A stretch of DNA of 64,000 bases, taken from positions 379,272-443,271 of the forward strand of contig NMRB01000146.1 of the NCBI GenBank assembly GCA_002633025.1, given 5' to 3'. Each line of letters begins with the position of its first letter. Position 1 is the stretch's first letter. Of the stretch, positions 34,640 to 46,085 are shown piece by piece. The DNA is from Notospermus geniculatus (taxonomy: Eukaryota > Nemertea > Pilidiophora > Heteronemertea > Lineidae). The position numbers were made by a program, and so were the translations under genes. A model generated the notes under the pieces. It searched no databases. It had not been told where the DNA came from and saw only the letters and a list, made by a program, of their open reading frames with translations.

Positions 34640-35005
34640 TGTCAACGGATGGAAACGTTACACCTGGTCCATAATCCAGAGGTCCGTAGATCGAAACTAC
34701 GTTCCGCTACCAGGTTGTGGCCCCGTGAAAATATGCGGGGCCTATAGCCCAGAGGTCTGTAGACCCAACGTACGCTCTGCTACCATGGTACAGTAGCCCA
34801 GTGGAAGTGTGCTGGGCCCATAACCCAGAGGTTTGTAGATCGAGACTACGCTCTGCTACCATGTTATAGTGTTCCAGTAGAAGTGTGCTGAGCCCATCAG
34901 AGGTCAGTAGACCAAAACTACGGTCATATAGAGTGGCCCAGTGAAAGTGTGCTGCCTGGGCCCATGACCCAGAGGTTCGTAGGTCGAAACTGCGCTCTGC
35001 TACCA
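34640..35005 (+). repeat. Five head-to-tail initiator tRNA-Met-like units
   Basis: Units of 72-76 bp end at 34712, 34785, 34861, ~34932 (degraded) and 35005. Four end GCTACCA, i.e. discriminator plus an encoded CCA. Unit 3 is best: A-box TAGCCCAGTGG, anticodon arm TGGGCCCATAACCCA with the three G:C pairs typical of initiators, T-loop GATCGA.AC, and ACGCTCTGCTACCA. The 5' acceptor strand (expected AGCAGAG) is lost in every unit. These are pseudo-tRNAs, not working genes. Abutting, CCA-bearing copies suggest an RNA-templated or concatemeric origin. Confidence 0.85.
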
Positions 35006-35009
35006 TGTC

Positions 35010-36185
35010 GCTGGGTTGTATTCCCGGGGGGCGTGGGGTGGTTCCGTCGATCCGATGGGGTGTATTTCTCCAGTTGGGGCTTAGGGTTGCTCCCTTCGGA
35101 CAATAGGAACTTACAGATTATGTCAATGATTTCTGTGTCTGCTGTGGAGACTCAATGAGCTTTTTCAACTTACTTTTCAAAGTAAATTGCCGCTTTACCA
35201 ACTATAGCTCCACATTCTCAGCATTTTGTTCAGGTCTGCAGGACTATTTTATAGTATGCTTCAAAAAATACGATCCCGACGCTGCCTTCTTGATGTAGAT
35301 AACGTTTTTAAAGAAGGCCAGTCTCGAGATTTACATGTATTTATAAACTCCACTCTCAACCTTGCAATCCTGAAAAAATCGACATCATCATCCGGAACGT
35401 TTCAAGCTCTCGTTAGAAATCCCACGTGCTAACCTGTAATGGTGATACAGTGTGGATTACCATCAAAAAAACTTTCAATCTATGATTGAAGACATCATAC
35501 TCAGCAAGCTCATTGACAACTAACAGGAACATGGTATACTTTCTTTAGAGGTATCTATTCTTCTTGTTTACCCGATACGTAGAGCTTTCTTAAAGAACGT
35601 AACAAAAGCGTATCTCGTTTCAAAGTCTTGTGGCTTGATATCCCAGGATTTAAGTGTCGAAAGAGCGTCGACGTGTTGGTTTTCAAAGCTTTTGAGATTC
35701 TCAAAAATTGCTTTTAAACCAAGGCTTGTTGGTTGTGCTTCCCAAACTAACCACGCTTGACATTTTGTGGAAAGATTCAAAAACAGTCTCACAAACTCTT
35801 TATGTATATCTCGAGAATATACCGTATTTTTCTCAGTTCATTTAAACGTAAAACACGAACGCCCACACTGCATTGGAAAGTCTCCGATCAACTGATTGGG
35901 CAGTGTTGATGTCAGGTCGACGTCATAACGACGGCACAGAACAGGCGGCAACTGATTTTTCCGGATCAGTTTGCGTCTGGTTAAAGTGACCCAATGACTG
36001 CAACGGTTACCAAATGTGGAACCTGGAAACTTTTGTCATCGTGAAATTGACGGCAAGCCGGTGAACAAAAGACCTAGTGATCAACAGGCGGTATGTTTGT
36101 AATCCCTCCAACTTCTTGATGCCCCCTGTTGTTTGTCACGGGATTAAGGGTCTTGGTTTCTCTATAAAGTCTAATTCAATGTATT
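35010..36185. other. No confident feature
   Basis: A 74-codon minus-strand ORF at 35568-35792 (contains FENLKSFENQH and a terminal KKALRIG) is the least random-looking frame. It has no recognisable family, partner exon or clear splice site. Confidence 0.35.
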
Positions 36186-36189
36186 GTTT

Positions 36190-36385
36190 CACTGGTTGAA
36201 CAGGCTGGCATGACCTGAAGTATGTATTCTATCGGTTCAACAGGCCGTATGTCCTCAAGTCTGTATTCTATTGGTTCAACAGGTCGTGTGTCCTGAAGTT
36301 TGTATTCTATTGGTTCAACAGGCCGTATGTCCTGAAGTCTGTGTTCTATTGGTTCAACAGGCCGGCATGTCCTGAAGTGCATTTC
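36190..36385 (+). repeat. Minisatellite, ~40-bp unit, 5 copies
   Basis: Unit GGTTCAACAGGCCGTATGTC then CTGAAGTCTGTATTCTATT, repeated five times with few changes. The minus-strand frame gives repeats of RPVEPIEY, a by-product of the period. Confidence 0.95.
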
Positions 36386-37330
36386 ATTGGTTGATCTTGC
36401 ACAGTCTCTTCTATACCTGTACATGTACATTTATTTATCAGGGTGGGGTAGAGCCTGAATATTGCTGATTGATCTCTTCAGTGTGAAAGTACGGTATTTT
36501 GGTGTTCGCTCGATTATGAAAACTAACACTAAAGTACTACATGTACTTCTGAAGAACTATCTGATAGGCCTGGTCAAATTTGTTGGCGAATCATCGATGA
36601 TAGCACAATATCATGATTTTGTTCAGGCATGGGCCTCCTAGTATCGGACTCTGTGGTTGAAACGTACACATTGCTGGATGTGAATCGACGCGAAGCTTTC
36701 AGGTTTTGGAAAGCGTACATTCATACCAAATTGAAAATACTTAATGATCTTTTACCATGACGCCGCCCCAGTGTACCGAATGACATCACCGAATCAATTA
36801 TTACTACCCACGTTGCGAACACGGTCCATTCTACAATTTTAATTGATAACGTAGTTTTTGATAAAGTGTCACTGTAACTATTTCTGAATGGATGAAGAGG
36901 AGGGATGTTATTGTGGACCCGACGTACTACATCAACAACACAACAACAACATGAAACGGATGACAATATGAATTATATAAGTGGACGCCATTCAGTTGAT
37001 GGCGAACTTGAATTTATTTGAGAGGGCACAGCCGTTCGTATGACAGTAATGAAGGTAACGAAAGCATATGACAATGCACAAACAATAACTTGGACCTGGA
37101 TTGGATCTTGTGTAACCATTCTTCCAGTTTCATCGCTGGGGTTTCCTTGGGTGTGCTCTCCTACCGCCAGGTCATGCAACCCAGTGGGGTATGGGCGAGA
37201 GACGGTCTTTGAGACTTTTGTAGCTTGGTGTGCATCATGCAGTTGTTGCACTTTTGCGACCCTGAGGAAGTCTCCATGTCCTGCAGCGTCTGGCCTTGGC
37301 GATTGGTGGTCTACTGCCAGTTCCTGAACA

Positions 37331-37725
37331 TCACTGAGCGAGATGGCGCTTGATGGTCATGGCTCTGCCAAAGATGGCCGCCTTTAGACCTCCCTCAGAA
37401 AAGCGCCTTCATATTTGACAAGACTGCCCCGCCCCTTGACCTCCCTAACCATGGAATTTAGGGTACGGGGCGTCCCCACAGCGATAGGGACTACGTTGAC
37501 ACGAAATCCCTGGGGCCGTATGCATAAAGGTGGAATAAGCTTATTCCAGGTATAACCTAACGTTATAACGTGAAGCTATACCTGGAATAAGCTTATTCCA
37601 CCTTTATGCATACGGGCCCTGGTGTGTTGCGGCAAGGTCAGTTGCTAGAGCTTGGTACAATCGACGTTTCTCGTTCGCCTTTTCGAGGACTGCGGCGTCC
37701 GTGCAGACCGTGATCCACCGTGATC
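37331..37725 (-). pseudogene. Decayed reverse-transcriptase-type ORF tail (non-LTR element)
   Basis: Minus strand reading: WITVCTDAAVLEKANEKRR, LYQALATDLAA, then FRVNVVPIAVGT, and after a frameshift FGRAMTIKRHLAQ-stop at 37331. The pattern of acidic start, E.KRR.YQ.LA.DLA and VVP..VGT resembles the C-terminal segment found in many non-LTR retrotransposon polymerases. This is recognition by pattern, not by search. A TAA lies just upstream, so it is a dead fragment. A 104-bp MITE (37514-37617) splits it. Removing the MITE plus one TSD keeps the frame. Confidence 0.4.
37514..37617. mobile_element. Foldback MITE, 104 bp, TSD CCTGG
   Basis: Arms GGCCGTATGCATAAAGGTGG and its inverse, continuing AATAAGCTTATTCCAGGTATA. 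CCTGG flanks both sides (37509-37513, 37618-37622). It lies in a retrotransposon ORF fragment whose frame is continuous without it, which supports the borders. Same end style as 8948 and 2062. Confidence 0.9.
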
Positions 37726-37729
37726 GTTA

Positions 37730-38730
37730 CCGATTCGTACGGGTTGTATAACCTTGACGGTGTGGCTAAAAAAGGATACCGTCCCAGATAAAGTCGGTGT
37801 TACCTCCGAGGTTTGCTCGGTCTTCTCGTGGGAGCACGGCTTATAACTCCAGTGGGCGTTAAAGCCAATAAAGTTGTCACGGAACCTGAGTTACGATCGA
37901 ACTTGCGGCAGGTGGTTAACGATGTTCCCGCGTCTAAGAACGTGTGATCATGCGGTATCTAATCATTCATGCTTTCCAGCAACAATGTCTAGCACTCGTG
38001 AGTAACAAACAGCTCCGATAATATTGGTATCATGCATCAGAAGAAGAGGTAAGATTATATTCATCATTAGAGTATACGAGCGTTACTCATCTGAGATATA
38101 ATTACACAAATAGGGGATTAATGTAGATAACGCTTCTAGGACCACAGATAAAAGCACCGCCGGTTGTGTGTGGTTGATTAACAAGAGTTGACGGCTATTA
38201 CCAGTGCCAGCAAGTCAATCCAATCACCTTCCCATCGCTTGGTTTGGACTGACAAACGGACTTGCGTCGAATGGGGACATTCCGTTCTGTACTATGCAAA
38301 TGAGGACACGAATGAAGTCCACGCCGCAATCTGCACTCTACATGTATATTAGCTGTGTCCCCATTTGATCAATAGAACTGACCTGACATGGCCATCACAA
38401 ATCGAGTAATTGTGGACATGACGTATGATCCTTTCCAAGTGGGGTCATTGCCTGCAAACAGCTTTATATTGACTCTGCATGTATAGCCTCATTTTTAATT
38501 CGGAACATGCTCAGTAGCTGAACCTCAGTACGGTTGCAAAGGCCATATCTGGAGCAGTAAATCCAGATCCTGGGAATCGAAATCCGACCTGAAAGGAATT
38601 ATATTCCTGTCGCTATCAGAAAGGGCGATCGGGGGATTTTTGTAATTTGAGGACAGACGGTGGGAAGATTCTAAAGCCAGGTTCCAGGCTTTTTCTCTGT
38701 CTAGACGCGCCCCCGTCCATCTTTCCTTCT
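37730..38730. other. No recognisable feature
   Basis: The first 160 bases may be more of the same decayed retroelement (an open minus frame to about 37890) but carry no clear motif. Confidence 0.35.
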
Positions 38731-38733
38731 GTT

Positions 38734-38885
38734 GCGAAGAGCCAAGCTGTCCCAAAGCACACTTTCATCAGCGAAGAGCCAGAGTTTCTCTTCCCTATGC
38801 ATACCTTCGTGAGCAAAGAGCCAGACTTTCCTTTCCCTTCGCAAACCTTCTAGAGCGAAGAGCCAGGAATTTCTTCCCCTGCACA
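38734..38885 (+). repeat. Minisatellite, ~41-45-bp unit, ~4 copies
   Basis: GCGAAGAGCCA or GCAAAGAGCCA recurs at 38734, 38774, 38813 and 38854, each followed by a TTTC/TTCCC-rich stretch. Units are diverged. Confidence 0.8.
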
Positions 38886-39149
38886 CAATTTGATGCACAA
38901 TCTTCCTGAGAGAACGTCGTGCATTTTTTGCAATATGAAGGCTGTACCAGTCATCAACACTGCCTTCGGAGCAAATTAAGATCGTGACGGTAGCACCCAA
39001 TCGTGAGCCAAGACTATGAATTTTCTTTTATCTGAAGACACATACACGAATGACGATCCAGGCATTTCAATTTTTTTCTAGTCTAAATAGATTTATTGTT
39101 TCAGAGGGACAAGATCCAGGCTTTGTGAATCATTCTTGTGAGCAAGAAA

Positions 39150-39845
39150 GATCGCTGATGCTTTTGTCTGGCCACTATCCGAATCATACTGTGTTCATCA
39201 AAGATCAGTGATGCTTTTGTCTGGCCACTATCCGAATCATACTGTGTGTTCATGAAAGATCAGTGATGCTTTTGTTTGGCCACTATCCGAATCATGGAGT
39301 GTTCAAGAAAGATCAGTGATGCTTTTGTCTGGCCAGTATCCGAATGATACTGTGTTCTGGCCATGCTTTTGTCTGGTCACTATTCGAATCATATACTGTG
39401 TTCTGCCCATGCTTTTGTCTGGTCACTATTCGAATCATATACTGTGTTCTGCCCATGCTTTTGTCTGGCCACTATCCGAATCATACTGTTCTGGTGGCCA
39501 TGCTTTTGTCTGGCCACTATTCGAATCATACTGTGTTCTGGCCATACTTTTGTCTGGCCACTATCATAATTCGATTCAGACTGTGTTCTGACCATCACTG
39601 TTGTCTGGCCTCTATTCGAATCATACTGTGTTCTGTTCTGACTATGCTAGCTTTTGTTTGGCCACTATCCGAATCATACTGTGTTCTGGCTTTGCTTGGC
39701 CATTATCCGAATCATGCTGTGTTCTGACCATGCTTTTGTCTTGCCACTATTCGAACCATACTGTGTTCTGGCCGTGCTTGTATCTGGCCACTATCCGAAT
39801 CATACTGTGTATAAGAAAGACCAGTGATGCTTTTGTCTGGACTAT
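39150..39845 (+). repeat. Minisatellite, 46-62-bp units, ~14 copies
   Basis: Core ATGCTTTTGTCTGGCCACTA then TCCGAATCATACTGTGTTC. Early units (39156-39360) have an extra AAGATCAGTG spacer and a period of 53-55; later units lose it and shorten to about 46-50. ORFs on both strands through it are repeat by-products. Confidence 0.95.
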
Positions 39846-39849
39846 TCGT

Positions 39850-41435
39850 CACTTTTCAAAGCAGCAGACTACGTGGTTTGTTCCTCATATACCACACACA
39901 TCTCATTATCCAGGCATCCTCATTACCGTCAGCTTCATCAATATCAAATCCATCCCGTAATGATCGCTTGAACAAATTACGCCCGTCTCGCAATACATAG
40001 TCGTAACTTTTTCCATTTACAAGTATCGGGAGATGAGATATACTCGTAATTCTGCTCTCAAAAACCGCTCCTTGCTCCGGGCCGCCAAGTATCGGACTGG
40101 CTTCGATTCGGTGCTTCACTCAGCGGTGCAATCCTTTCTGAGCCGCACCAGGAGTGCACGGCGGCGTATATGAAAGTGATATGAATTGCTGTTGGGTCCG
40201 GGCAGCCCATAATCTTTGCAGGATGGGGCGGTGAGATGGGTTTCGCACGGCTGCTATCCCGCGGTCCTGTAGTTATTGACTTCGGAAATCTGACAGCGAC
40301 GTGTCTGCCGCGAGTTGAAGTCAGCCCAAGCAACAACCGGGATTTCTGCGTTTTGGTCCCGAGAGCTTGCCGTGGGAAAACCATTTAGAACTTTGCGGCG
40401 AGGGATGTTCAATTAGTTGCTCAACTGGGAATTGCTGGCTGCTGAAGCGATGTTAGTACCTGGTTCATTCATTTAGTGGATTTGCCGTCTGGAAGCCCAG
40501 TGCCTGTGATAGGGGAGCTGTGCATTGGTTGTTTCCGTATTGGGACGTACACCTTCTGTGGAGTATTACATAATGTGTCCCATGGGATAGCATAGCGAGA
40601 AAATTACTTCGGATTACCCCTGCAGTGTTTGGCACACCATTTTTCTTGCTAGGATCTCTAATATCCTTAATCGTATTCTGTGGGCCAGTTTATTCAGTTA
40701 GGGAAAGTAATGTTGGATCGTTTCAGCTTGTGGCGTCTAGTCGAATTCCTCGTAGTTGATCCGACAAAATTCCAATCCTTGAGGATAAGTCATATCTTTC
40801 ATCTACTAGGAATGAAATAACATACACATCCTATCCCAATGGGATACAGTCTCTTCATATTTTCCACTAAAATTGGATATGTGAGTATTCATTTCGATGC
40901 TATGGCGTGACTTCTGAAGCAAGATTACATCGGATAGATGGGTGAGATTGCTCTGGTTGTGGAATATGTCTGAAACTCCTTTGGATATATTTGCATGTGC
41001 CTGAGGCTGCCCAGGGGACATTCGGCCAAGATGAAAAGGCCGGACGGGGAAGCGACACCGGTCCGTCCCGCACGGAAGAAGTATTTCGTTCTGAAATGGA
41101 AATGGTTCTCAAAGGATCATAAATCCAATTCGGTAAGAAAATGTTCCTTGCTCTCTGTCCCAAGAACGAAAGTTTCTGTAAAGCCCGGCGTAACATCTGT
41201 GGCTGTTCCCCGTCTGCCGGTGTTCCCCGACAATATACATATAATGACATTATCATCAGAGGGATATTCCCGTTGAGGGATAATCCTACAGGGGATATCC
41301 CGGGGAGAACGATATCCATTAAGGAAGCCCTTCGCCCCCGATTAGCGCATCGTATCATGGCAATATGACGATTCCTTGAATGTTTTATGTTCAAACGTAG
41401 CCGGCCGATGTCATGATGTGATATACACAGGGGCG
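39850..41435. other. Unassigned sequence with one possible exon
   Basis: No repeats recognised. A possible first coding exon at 41031-41132 is listed separately. Confidence 0.35.
41031..41132 (+). CDS. Possible first coding exon, 34 codons
   Basis: ATG in fair context (CCAAGATGA), a basic reading (MKRPDGEATP, then ARKKYFVLKWKWF), and a strong donor CG|GTAAGA at 41131/41133. The protein is not recognised. No downstream exon was found, and a 164-codon ORF lies opposite, so this may be chance. Confidence 0.2.
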
Positions 41436-41449
41436 CTTTCAGCCTGTCA

Positions 41450-41660
41450 AAGACGTTGGGTGGCGCTGCAGTCGTCAGAATGATCTGGAGTTGTAGTTAA
41501 GAAAGACGTTGGGCGGCGCTGCAGTCGTCAAGATGCTCTCGAGTCGTAGCTAAGTCAGATTTTGGGCGGCGCTACAGTAGTCAGGATAATCTCAGCCGTA
41601 GCTAAGTAAGACGTTGGGCGGCGCTGCAGTCGTACCAAAAGATGATCTGAGTTGCAGTGG
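41450..41660 (+). repeat. GACGTTGGGCGGCGCTGCAG repeat, 4 units
   Basis: Four ~60-bp units of AGACGTTGGGCGGCGCTGCA, GTCGT, GATCT.GAGT.GTAG.TAAG. Followed 100 bp later by TTTGCGGATATAACCGCC. Both pieces recur in the same order at 45740-46085, and the core alone near 61870. Confidence 0.9.
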
Positions 41661-42326
41661 ATCAAAACTTGCAAACTCTTTTAAATTTGTCACGTCTAGA
41701 TATCAGCTTCGACTCCAGACTATGACTTACATCGTATTTATTTTGTAACTCTTTATTTGCGGATATAACCGCCCATATACCAGAGCACTGGTCACAATGG
41801 TGGCAAAAGGAGCTTGACTGCATTGAGTCGCGTGGGGTTGAACGGACAACGCAAAATGGTGAGGGTGTCTTCCTTCAATGCAGAACCCAGACCACATGCA
41901 GTGCCATATGCATTCGTTGCATAAAATTCGATATATGCACTGATGCTTTCAAAACTGTCTTTGACTTTGCATGTCTTCGATTGATCGCTGAAGTTTGAGG
42001 GAAAGATAAGTGGGAAGACAAGAACCTTTGAGGTCACCTACATAAGGTCATTTGCCATCGTACTGAACGAGTTTTGCACATCCTTGAGTTCTGTTCCATC
42101 AACATGATATTCTTTTTCATTAGATATACTGTAAGCACTCTGTTATGCGGTGCATGCCTCGTGTCATGCGCCCTATCGTATATGATAGGCAATGAAACGT
42201 GTACAGTTAGCAATTTGTTAGGGTTTTTCTCCCTTTCGTGCGTACAGTGTAGGTAAACGAATAGCACTGGGATGGATGCACAGCAAATACTTTATTAAGT
42301 GGTGATCCTCTATTAACATTTCGTTC

Positions 42327-42590
42327 CCGTCAATTAACTTGGAGAGACCAACCTGAAATGTTTTGTGAGGATTTGTCTCTATGAAGGGAAGGTTCTTTTC
42401 GATGACCAGCTCCGCCGCCCATCTAAGATGGCCGTATGGTGGCCATCTTGGAAGTCGGTTTCCGTCAATTAACTTGAGAGCGCTTTGAGTGATCAGCCTG
42501 AATTTTTTTTTCGAGGGTTTGTATCTATGTGGGGAAGGTTCCTTTCGATTACCAGCTCCGCCGCCCATCCAATATGGTGGCTATCGACGT
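42327..42590 (+). repeat. Two-copy tandem repeat, ~135 bp
   Basis: CCGTCAATTAACTTG.GAG, then ATTTGT.TCTATG..GGGAAGG, then ACCAGCTCCGCCGCCCATC, occurs twice. The copies differ by small indels. The first copy ends in a short palindrome (AAGATGGCCGTATGGTGGCC). Confidence 0.85.
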
Positions 42591-42629
42591 CTGACATGGC
42601 TCGACGACGCTCGGCGCGTTGTCGTTTCA

Positions 42630-42829
42630 ATGGGGAACTTTCCTGCCGTTAGAGGCCGCCTGTTAGCGGTCCAGGAACGTCACGAATTTGACGTCAAATG
42701 CGTGAGCCACGGCGCCAACGTCATTATGGATGACGTTGTGGCATGCATTTCTGCCCTGTGACGTCAAATTTCATGACGTTCTTGGACCGCTAACTCGTAG
42801 CGGCCTCTGACGGCACGAAAGTTCCCCAT
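42630..42829. mobile_element. Foldback element, 200 bp, ~65-bp arms
   Basis: ATGGGGAACTTTCCTGCCGT and inverse ACGGCACGAAAGTTCCCCAT, continuing through AGAGGCCGC, TTAGCGGTCCA.GAACGTCA and TTTGACGTCA. The inner palindromes TGACGTCA resemble CRE sites. No target duplication identified. Confidence 0.85.
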
Positions 42830-43094
42830 TAGTGCAGCGCAATGGTTGTGTAACCTTGTTTATCTTCTATTTATTTTACAATACGATGACTACATTCACA
42901 GTGTGTAGAATGATTGTGTGAGTATGAGAGCGTAACGTATAAATATTTCAACACCTTTTCTGTAAAATCATTTAGGTATTGATCGGGGGGTCTAGTAGAA
43001 ATCTCTTTGTAAAACACACGCATTACTGATTCAGAAATTGTGATGTGCTGAAACTTTCCAAATCAGTCGAGACTACGGAATTGCACTATGGCCC

Positions 43095-43202
43095 GGGGCG
43101 ATATTCATAAAATTACTTACGTCTAAGTATGATACTTATCTTTTGTGTTGAACAAAGGATAGGTGTCACACTTAGACTTAAGTAGTTAATAATATGGGTC
43201 CT
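43095..43202. mobile_element. Degraded foldback MITE
   Basis: GGGGCGATATTCATAAA.TTAC and ACGTCTAAGT on the left face ACTTAGAC.TAAGTAGTTA and AATATGGGTCC on the right. Similar in style to the 37514 element but diverged. Confidence 0.6.
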
Positions 43203-43750
43203 GAAGCGCATTCCATTGATTGGCCTTTTCATGCTCTTCTCAGAAAGTCACAAGAAGACGTGTCCTAGAGACCACCACCACCTGTCGTTGTTGACGTATC
43301 GCATCGACGAAGTCCAGGATAGATCCCCACCAAAGGTGAAACCTTTGGACTCGGTTCGTGCCGGGTGATATAAAAGATGTTCCCTCACCATTTCACAGCC
43401 AAATTTGCACCGATATGTATACAAGCTCACAATCAACGCCCGTCTGTTGTGTCACTTTACGGCCCTATTATCCCTAATGTCCTAATCTATAGCCCCAACT
43501 TGCCACCTCTTATGGGAGATCAATTGCACCTTGTAGACTCATTACTTCGGCCCAGCAAGTGTTGGCTATCGTCAGCTACTGTGGATCCGATTTCGTCCTT
43601 CAGCTCCAGGGACCAGTTTCCGGAAACTAACGCTGACAACTTCTTCGCGTTCACTTTTATCCTTGCGTTACATGTGTCTCCTCCTCAAATGCCTTTTAGA
43701 TTTAATGCTATTTTAAAGGCCCGAATCCACGTACGAGTTGGTTGTCATTA

Positions 43751-43878
43751 GGGAGTTTTCGCAAAGCCCCCGAAACGCCGACGCGAACGCCCAATCCATT
43801 GTTCGATGGCACGACGAGAGCACCGAACAAAAGGATAGACGTTCGCGTTGGCGTTTCGGGGGCTTTGCGAAAACTCCC
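43751..43878. mobile_element. GGGAGTTTTCGC MITE, copy 5, best preserved
   Basis: 128 bp, TA on both sides (43749-43750, 43879-43880). Arms GGGAGTTTTCGCAAAGCCCC (then CGAAACGCC.ACGCGAACGC) and exact inverse ending TTTGCGAAAACTCCC. Core CCCATTGTTCGAT, GCACCGAACAAAAGGATAGA. Use as the family type. Confidence 0.95.
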
Positions 43879-43927
43879 TAATACATGTTGGCAACTTACC
43901 ATTGTTGGTTGCCTTCAATAAGGCTTA

Positions 43928-44044
43928 AGTTCAATTCATACTTCCTCGCCGCAACGGAAAATCCTTTGTTATTTCTCGCCACGCTGGTTACAAACAAAGC
44001 TTTCCCGTTCCGTATTCTGGTCGGCAAGGAAGTATGAATTGGCC
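43928..44044. mobile_element. AATTCATACTTCC MITE, copy 1
   Basis: Arms CAATTCATACTTCCTCGCC and GGCAAGGAAGTATGAATTGG. The interior GTTATTTCTCGCCA..CTGGTT.CAAACAAAGC is shared with the copies at 55584-55700 and 56583-56703. Confidence 0.9.
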
Positions 44045-44850
44045 CTACTTGACCAGTGGCACAAACGACTGCCCAAGGTTTTACGGCTTTGTCCCTGGAT
44101 AACCAAGTTGCGCGAGAACCTCTCTCAGGGTGGGCCCTGGGAATGATTCAAACAATCCAGTCCAAATAATATTACATTTATTACACCCGTCGTTGCCCGC
44201 CATCCACGGTCAAATTTTTTATACGAGTTTTGGGGAATCAAGTCTCTGACAATGTCATCAGGTCGGCGACCTGCCACCTTGCATGAATGCATTCATTATA
44301 TAGTAAGAAAGAAGGATGCAACTACTCCTGGCAGTATTTATTATAGTGTTTCGTAACTGAGTTGTATGTACTTGATCACATTCGTAACTTCTCGTGTACT
44401 GACTTGGCCGACTTCTTTCACTTCCACGTACATGTACTTACTGTTTATACTACTGTCTGAGGTGACTATCGGGCCAGAACAAAACGACATTTTGAGGGGT
44501 ACATTACCGCCTTTTCCATCTTCTTGTCGTGTGTACATGTGTTAATGGTTTTGGTTGTCGTTCTAAAACCCGGCACTTCCTGTTTGGATGGGAAGCCGTC
44601 CGTATTAATAGCTTTTTAACCACCTGGTTCATTTAGATTCCGTGGTTTGACCAACGAAGAGTTGTTGTTGAGTTGGTTCATAAAAGCATTGACCTGCGTT
44701 GAGCAATACTCTGGATATCGCTGAATGGCTTGTGAATCCGGAGTGTCCATGTAGCGTGTAGTTCTATGTATTCGCACGCAGCCTTTCGGCGATAACTCCA
44801 CAGCTTATGTTGTTGTTCCAGTGCGTTCGCGACCGTGACTGAAGGCTTTG

Positions 44851-44893
44851 TCGAACATTGGGATCGGTGTTTCGGAGGTTGGCGAAAACTCCC
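44851..44893. mobile_element. GGGAGTTTTCGC MITE fragment
   Basis: Right end only: TCGAACATTGGGATCGG directly joined to TGTTTCGGAGGTTGGCGAAA and ACTCCC, followed by TA. The core and left arm are deleted. Confidence 0.8.
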
Positions 44894-44899
44894 TAAATT

Positions 44900-45725
44900 A
44901 GATTCTCCCCGAAAAACGAAAACGAGAATCACTTCAAATCGTGGTCATTCTCGAAAGTCGGTTGAGAAAACATCATTGGTCGTCCTGCGTTCCTCAGACC
45001 AGGCGTCATCAGCTATCCTTGTGGGAACATGTCAACATTTGATGACGTGGTACACAGCCTTTGATGACGTAGTCCTCAAAGAGAGAATCGCCTCCTCTCG
45101 TTCTAGCGTTTTATCTGTGGCTTATCTGAACCACTTTCGAACCATGTTTCAGTCACTGACAACGTTAAAAGGAAAATCGGTTGTGTAATGCACAACTAAG
45201 CGCCCTTTGTGCAGCCCCCGTGACCTGTAGCTTACCATGAGATAAAAGAGGTTAACCTCACTCATCATCGTCAAATTGTTCATCACATTTATAACGGGCT
45301 GCACCCAAGTGATCAGAGGCAATAATCTGCTTGTTGTGTTCTGCAAGATTGAGTAGAAGTCGCCGTCATGGTACTGTTAAGCTGCTTAGCCAATTTTTCA
45401 TAGAGAGGATTAAAATTCTGCCATCTAACAAACAGATGGTGCGTGTCTAGAGAGATTAACTGGGACAAGATGGCGACTGATAAATTAGACGAACATAGTC
45501 ATAGTCTTTGGTATCATGAAATATATTCTGATCGTTATATAGTGCATTAGTGCGTAATGGGACGTGCTTACTTTCACGCAGTACGCTGGGTTTCCATATG
45601 ATGCCATTTTCTCGACTCGCCGACAAAGATCATAGGTTATGGGCGGTTAATTCCGCAAATAACGACGTTACAAAATAAAGACGTTGGAAGTCAAGGTCTC
45701 GTGTTTTGTGATCTGAAGTCGTAGC
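44900..45725. other. No recognisable feature
   Basis: No repeat, RNA gene or convincing exon seen. Confidence 0.4.
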
Positions 45726-45739
45726 TACATGTAGGAAAG

Positions 45740-46085
45740 ATGTTGGGCGGCGCTGCAGTCGAAAAGATGATCTAGAGTCGTACCTGAGAAAGACGTTGGG
45801 CGGCGCTGTAGTCGTAAAAAAAGCTGTGTGATCTAGGATCTTTGCCGAGCGACACTAGCGCCGCTAACGTCTTCCTCAGCTGCGACTCCAGATCACATCA
45901 CGACGACTCAAGAGATCACGACTCAAGGCCTCCGCAGGTTTGTCTGGATTGCGGCGCGATTTTCGGATGCACCCTTGCATGGCCGAAAATAACAAAGGGT
46001 TTTACTGCCAAACGCAGCGTGAAACGCCCGGTGAACCGCCTTGGAGGCCTCTACAGCGTATTTATTTGCGGATATAACCGCCTAT
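45740..46085. repeat. GACGTTGGGCGGCGCTGCAG repeat, direct and inverted units
   Basis: Two direct units (about 45748 and 45800) then an inverted unit (GCGCCGCTAACGTCTTCCTC, ~45859), giving a palindromic arrangement, then TTTGCGGATATAACCGCC at ~46066. The shared 3' piece with 41450-41775 indicates one repeat family with variable unit number. Confidence 0.8.

Noticed and set aside
34786-34861. Functional initiator tRNA-Met gene (unit 3)
   Set aside because: The 5' acceptor strand does not pair with ACGCTCTGCTA, and the CCA is encoded; pseudo-tRNA.
36176-36430. Repeat protein RPVEPIEY
   Set aside because: A by-product of a ~40-bp minisatellite; no start or exon context.
39316-39960. Overlapping ORFs of 68-127 codons
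   Set aside because: Minisatellite reading frames in several phases and both strands.
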